From contig CM017563.1 in the NCBI GenBank assembly GCA_007844125.1, forward strand, positions 27,156,499 to 27,220,498: 64,000 nt of DNA, written 5' to 3'. Made by a program: the position numbers and the translations under genes. This DNA comes from Sinonovacula constricta. Taxonomy: Eukaryota > Mollusca > Bivalvia > Cardiida > Solecurtidae. Below the pieces are notes generated by a model. The model saw only the letters and a program-made list of their open reading frames with translations, ran no database searches and was not told the origin of the DNA. The stretch's first letter is position 1; every line of letters starts with the position of its first letter. Positions 62,955-64,000 of this stretch are shown one piece after another.

Positions 62955-63110
62955 TGGGGTATGCCGGAATTTTTGTTGATTCTGTGCACCGATATTTCTA
63001 TCATTACATAGCACAGGGGCACTTATCAGGCGTTATGATGTGCCCTTAGCCCCGAGCGTTAGAAAGGAAGCCACTACTACCAACTTAAAAGTCTTTGGTT
63101 TGCAGTTGTA
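62955..63110 (-). mobile_element. 5'-truncated SINE, same family as the one at 49.1 kb
   Basis: The segment holds GCCGGAATTTTTGTTGATTC, ATATTTCTATCATTACATAG, GGGGCACTTATCAGG and CCGAGCGTTAGAAAGGAAGC, each with a counterpart in 49,128-49,290 in the same order and orientation. The tRNA-like head (A and B boxes) is missing, as expected for a truncated retrotransposed copy. Confidence 0.7.
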
Positions 63111-63149
63111 GTTTTTGTTTTTATTTTTATTTTTATGTTGTTGTTTTGT

Positions 63150-63612
63150 TTTGCCTCGAAGGGCTTGAGGTCGTGCCTGCTCAGAAATTCTGTCATTGCT
63201 TGAGGGATTTTGAAATAACCTGGCCGAAATGTCAAACACATGAAGACGACGTGTCGCGCACAAGACGCAGGTCGGTTACTAGAAGCTCAAGGCCACGCTT
63301 ACAGGTCGAAGTAAAAATCCCTGGTAGTGCACTGGTGGTCCTGTCTGCTCAGTTTCTTTGTCCTTTCTTGAGGGATTTTGAAATAACCGGACAGAACTGT
63401 CAAACACTTGAAGACGACGTGTCGCGCACAAGACCGACACAGGTCTGTTACTCGAAGGTCAAGTTCAAACTAACAGATCAAAGTCATAAATCCTAGTAGT
63501 GCACTGGTGGTCGTGTCTGCTCTGTAACTCTGTCATTTCTTGTGGGATTTTGTATAACCTTATAGAAATGTCAAACACATAAAGACAATTATCACACACT
63601 TAAACCCGTCTT
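63150..63612. repeat. Tandem repeat, ~170-bp unit, about 2.7 copies
   Basis: TTGAGGGATTTTGAAATAACC-like cores start at 63,200, 63,369 and 63,540 (periods 169 and 171). Each unit also contains TCAAACACNTGAAGACGACG followed by TGTCGCGCACAAGA, and a TAGTGCACTGGTGGTC joint. The third copy is more diverged. I recognise this repeat type as common in bivalve genomes (from memory). The open frame across it is not supported as a gene. Confidence 0.85.
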
Positions 63613-64000
63613 AAACAACCTCTCTTAGGGGTAACATTTTGTCGTCAATATAGCAGGTAGTCTCAAATCTGAGGGTTAATTGCTAACTTGTACACAAATA
63701 GTCAGAAATTAAGTTTCCTGTTTGATTAACCACGTTCACTTAGGTTTATAAAACAAATAACTATTGGAGGTTGTCACATAACTTTTGTTGTAAGGACAGC
63801 GTTTATTTTATCTGATGTATTTTTGCCTATTCAAAACAAATGATAGGAGGTAAAAAGTTCAATATATTTATATACATACATCTAATGCTACTGTCTTTTT
63901 AATAACTCAAATACCTCAATGACAATTACAAAATTTGCTTTTATGAATATGACATGATATGGTACTAGATATAATATGTCTGTTTACAACGACCTTTCTT
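63613..64000. other. AT-rich sequence at the window end
   Basis: No exon, repeat or RNA gene recognised in the last ~390 bp. Confidence 0.5.

Noticed and set aside
63095..63496. 133-codon plus-strand frame
   Set aside because: It spans a SINE tail and copies of the ~170-bp tandem repeat, with repetitive peptide content and no domain.

Overview
The window is intron-rich, AT-rich animal DNA, most likely from a bivalve mollusc. That inference rests on spliceosomal exons separated by kilobases, tRNA-derived SINEs, a Helitron-like element with internal ~145-bp repeats and a hairpin end, a ~170-bp repeat carrying CGTGTCGCGC, and very long minisatellites. No bacterial-type gene organisation, rRNA gene or intact tRNA gene was seen.

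The main gene is on the minus strand and runs off both ends of the window. Seven short exons (60,117 down to 7,781; 636 nt, exactly 212 codons) join with matching phases at every junction. They encode part of a receptor-type (membrane) guanylyl cyclase: the Cys-containing end of the ectodomain, one transmembrane helix, a basic juxtamembrane segment and about the first half of the kinase-homology domain. The ligand-binding exons should lie beyond 64,000. The rest of the kinase-homology domain, the dimerisation helix and the cyclase domain should lie to the left of position 1.

Almost everything else is inside introns of this gene. Left to right: 1-5,855 and 6,285-6,655, a ~28-bp satellite split by a 429-bp solo LTR with a heat-shock element, TATA box and AATAAA; 6,656-7,680, a 48-bp satellite; 7,781-7,852, an exon; 9,470-25,900, a 16-kb array of ~44-bp units in three subfamilies with higher-order repeats; 26,435-26,539 and 28,881-28,958, exons with a 286-bp GT tract between them; 32,310-34,290, a 50-bp satellite; 34,713-34,829, an exon; 36,410-41,545, a decayed Ty3/gypsy element; 42,282-42,807, a pogo-like MITE; 45,014-45,119, an exon; 45,741-47,468, an inverted-repeat element; 47,615-47,699, the transmembrane exon, whose donor abuts a CCTG tract; 49.1 kb, a SINE; 50.3-51.4 kb, a LINE fragment; 52.2-54.6 kb, a Helitron-like element; 55.5-58.7 kb, pieces of a possible nested minus-strand gene plus a Harbinger-like element; 60,045-60,117, an exon; 60.7-61.3 kb, a Crypton-type recombinase pseudogene; 62.2-63.6 kb, further repeat-derived sequence.

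All identifications come from reading the sequence. No database search was run.
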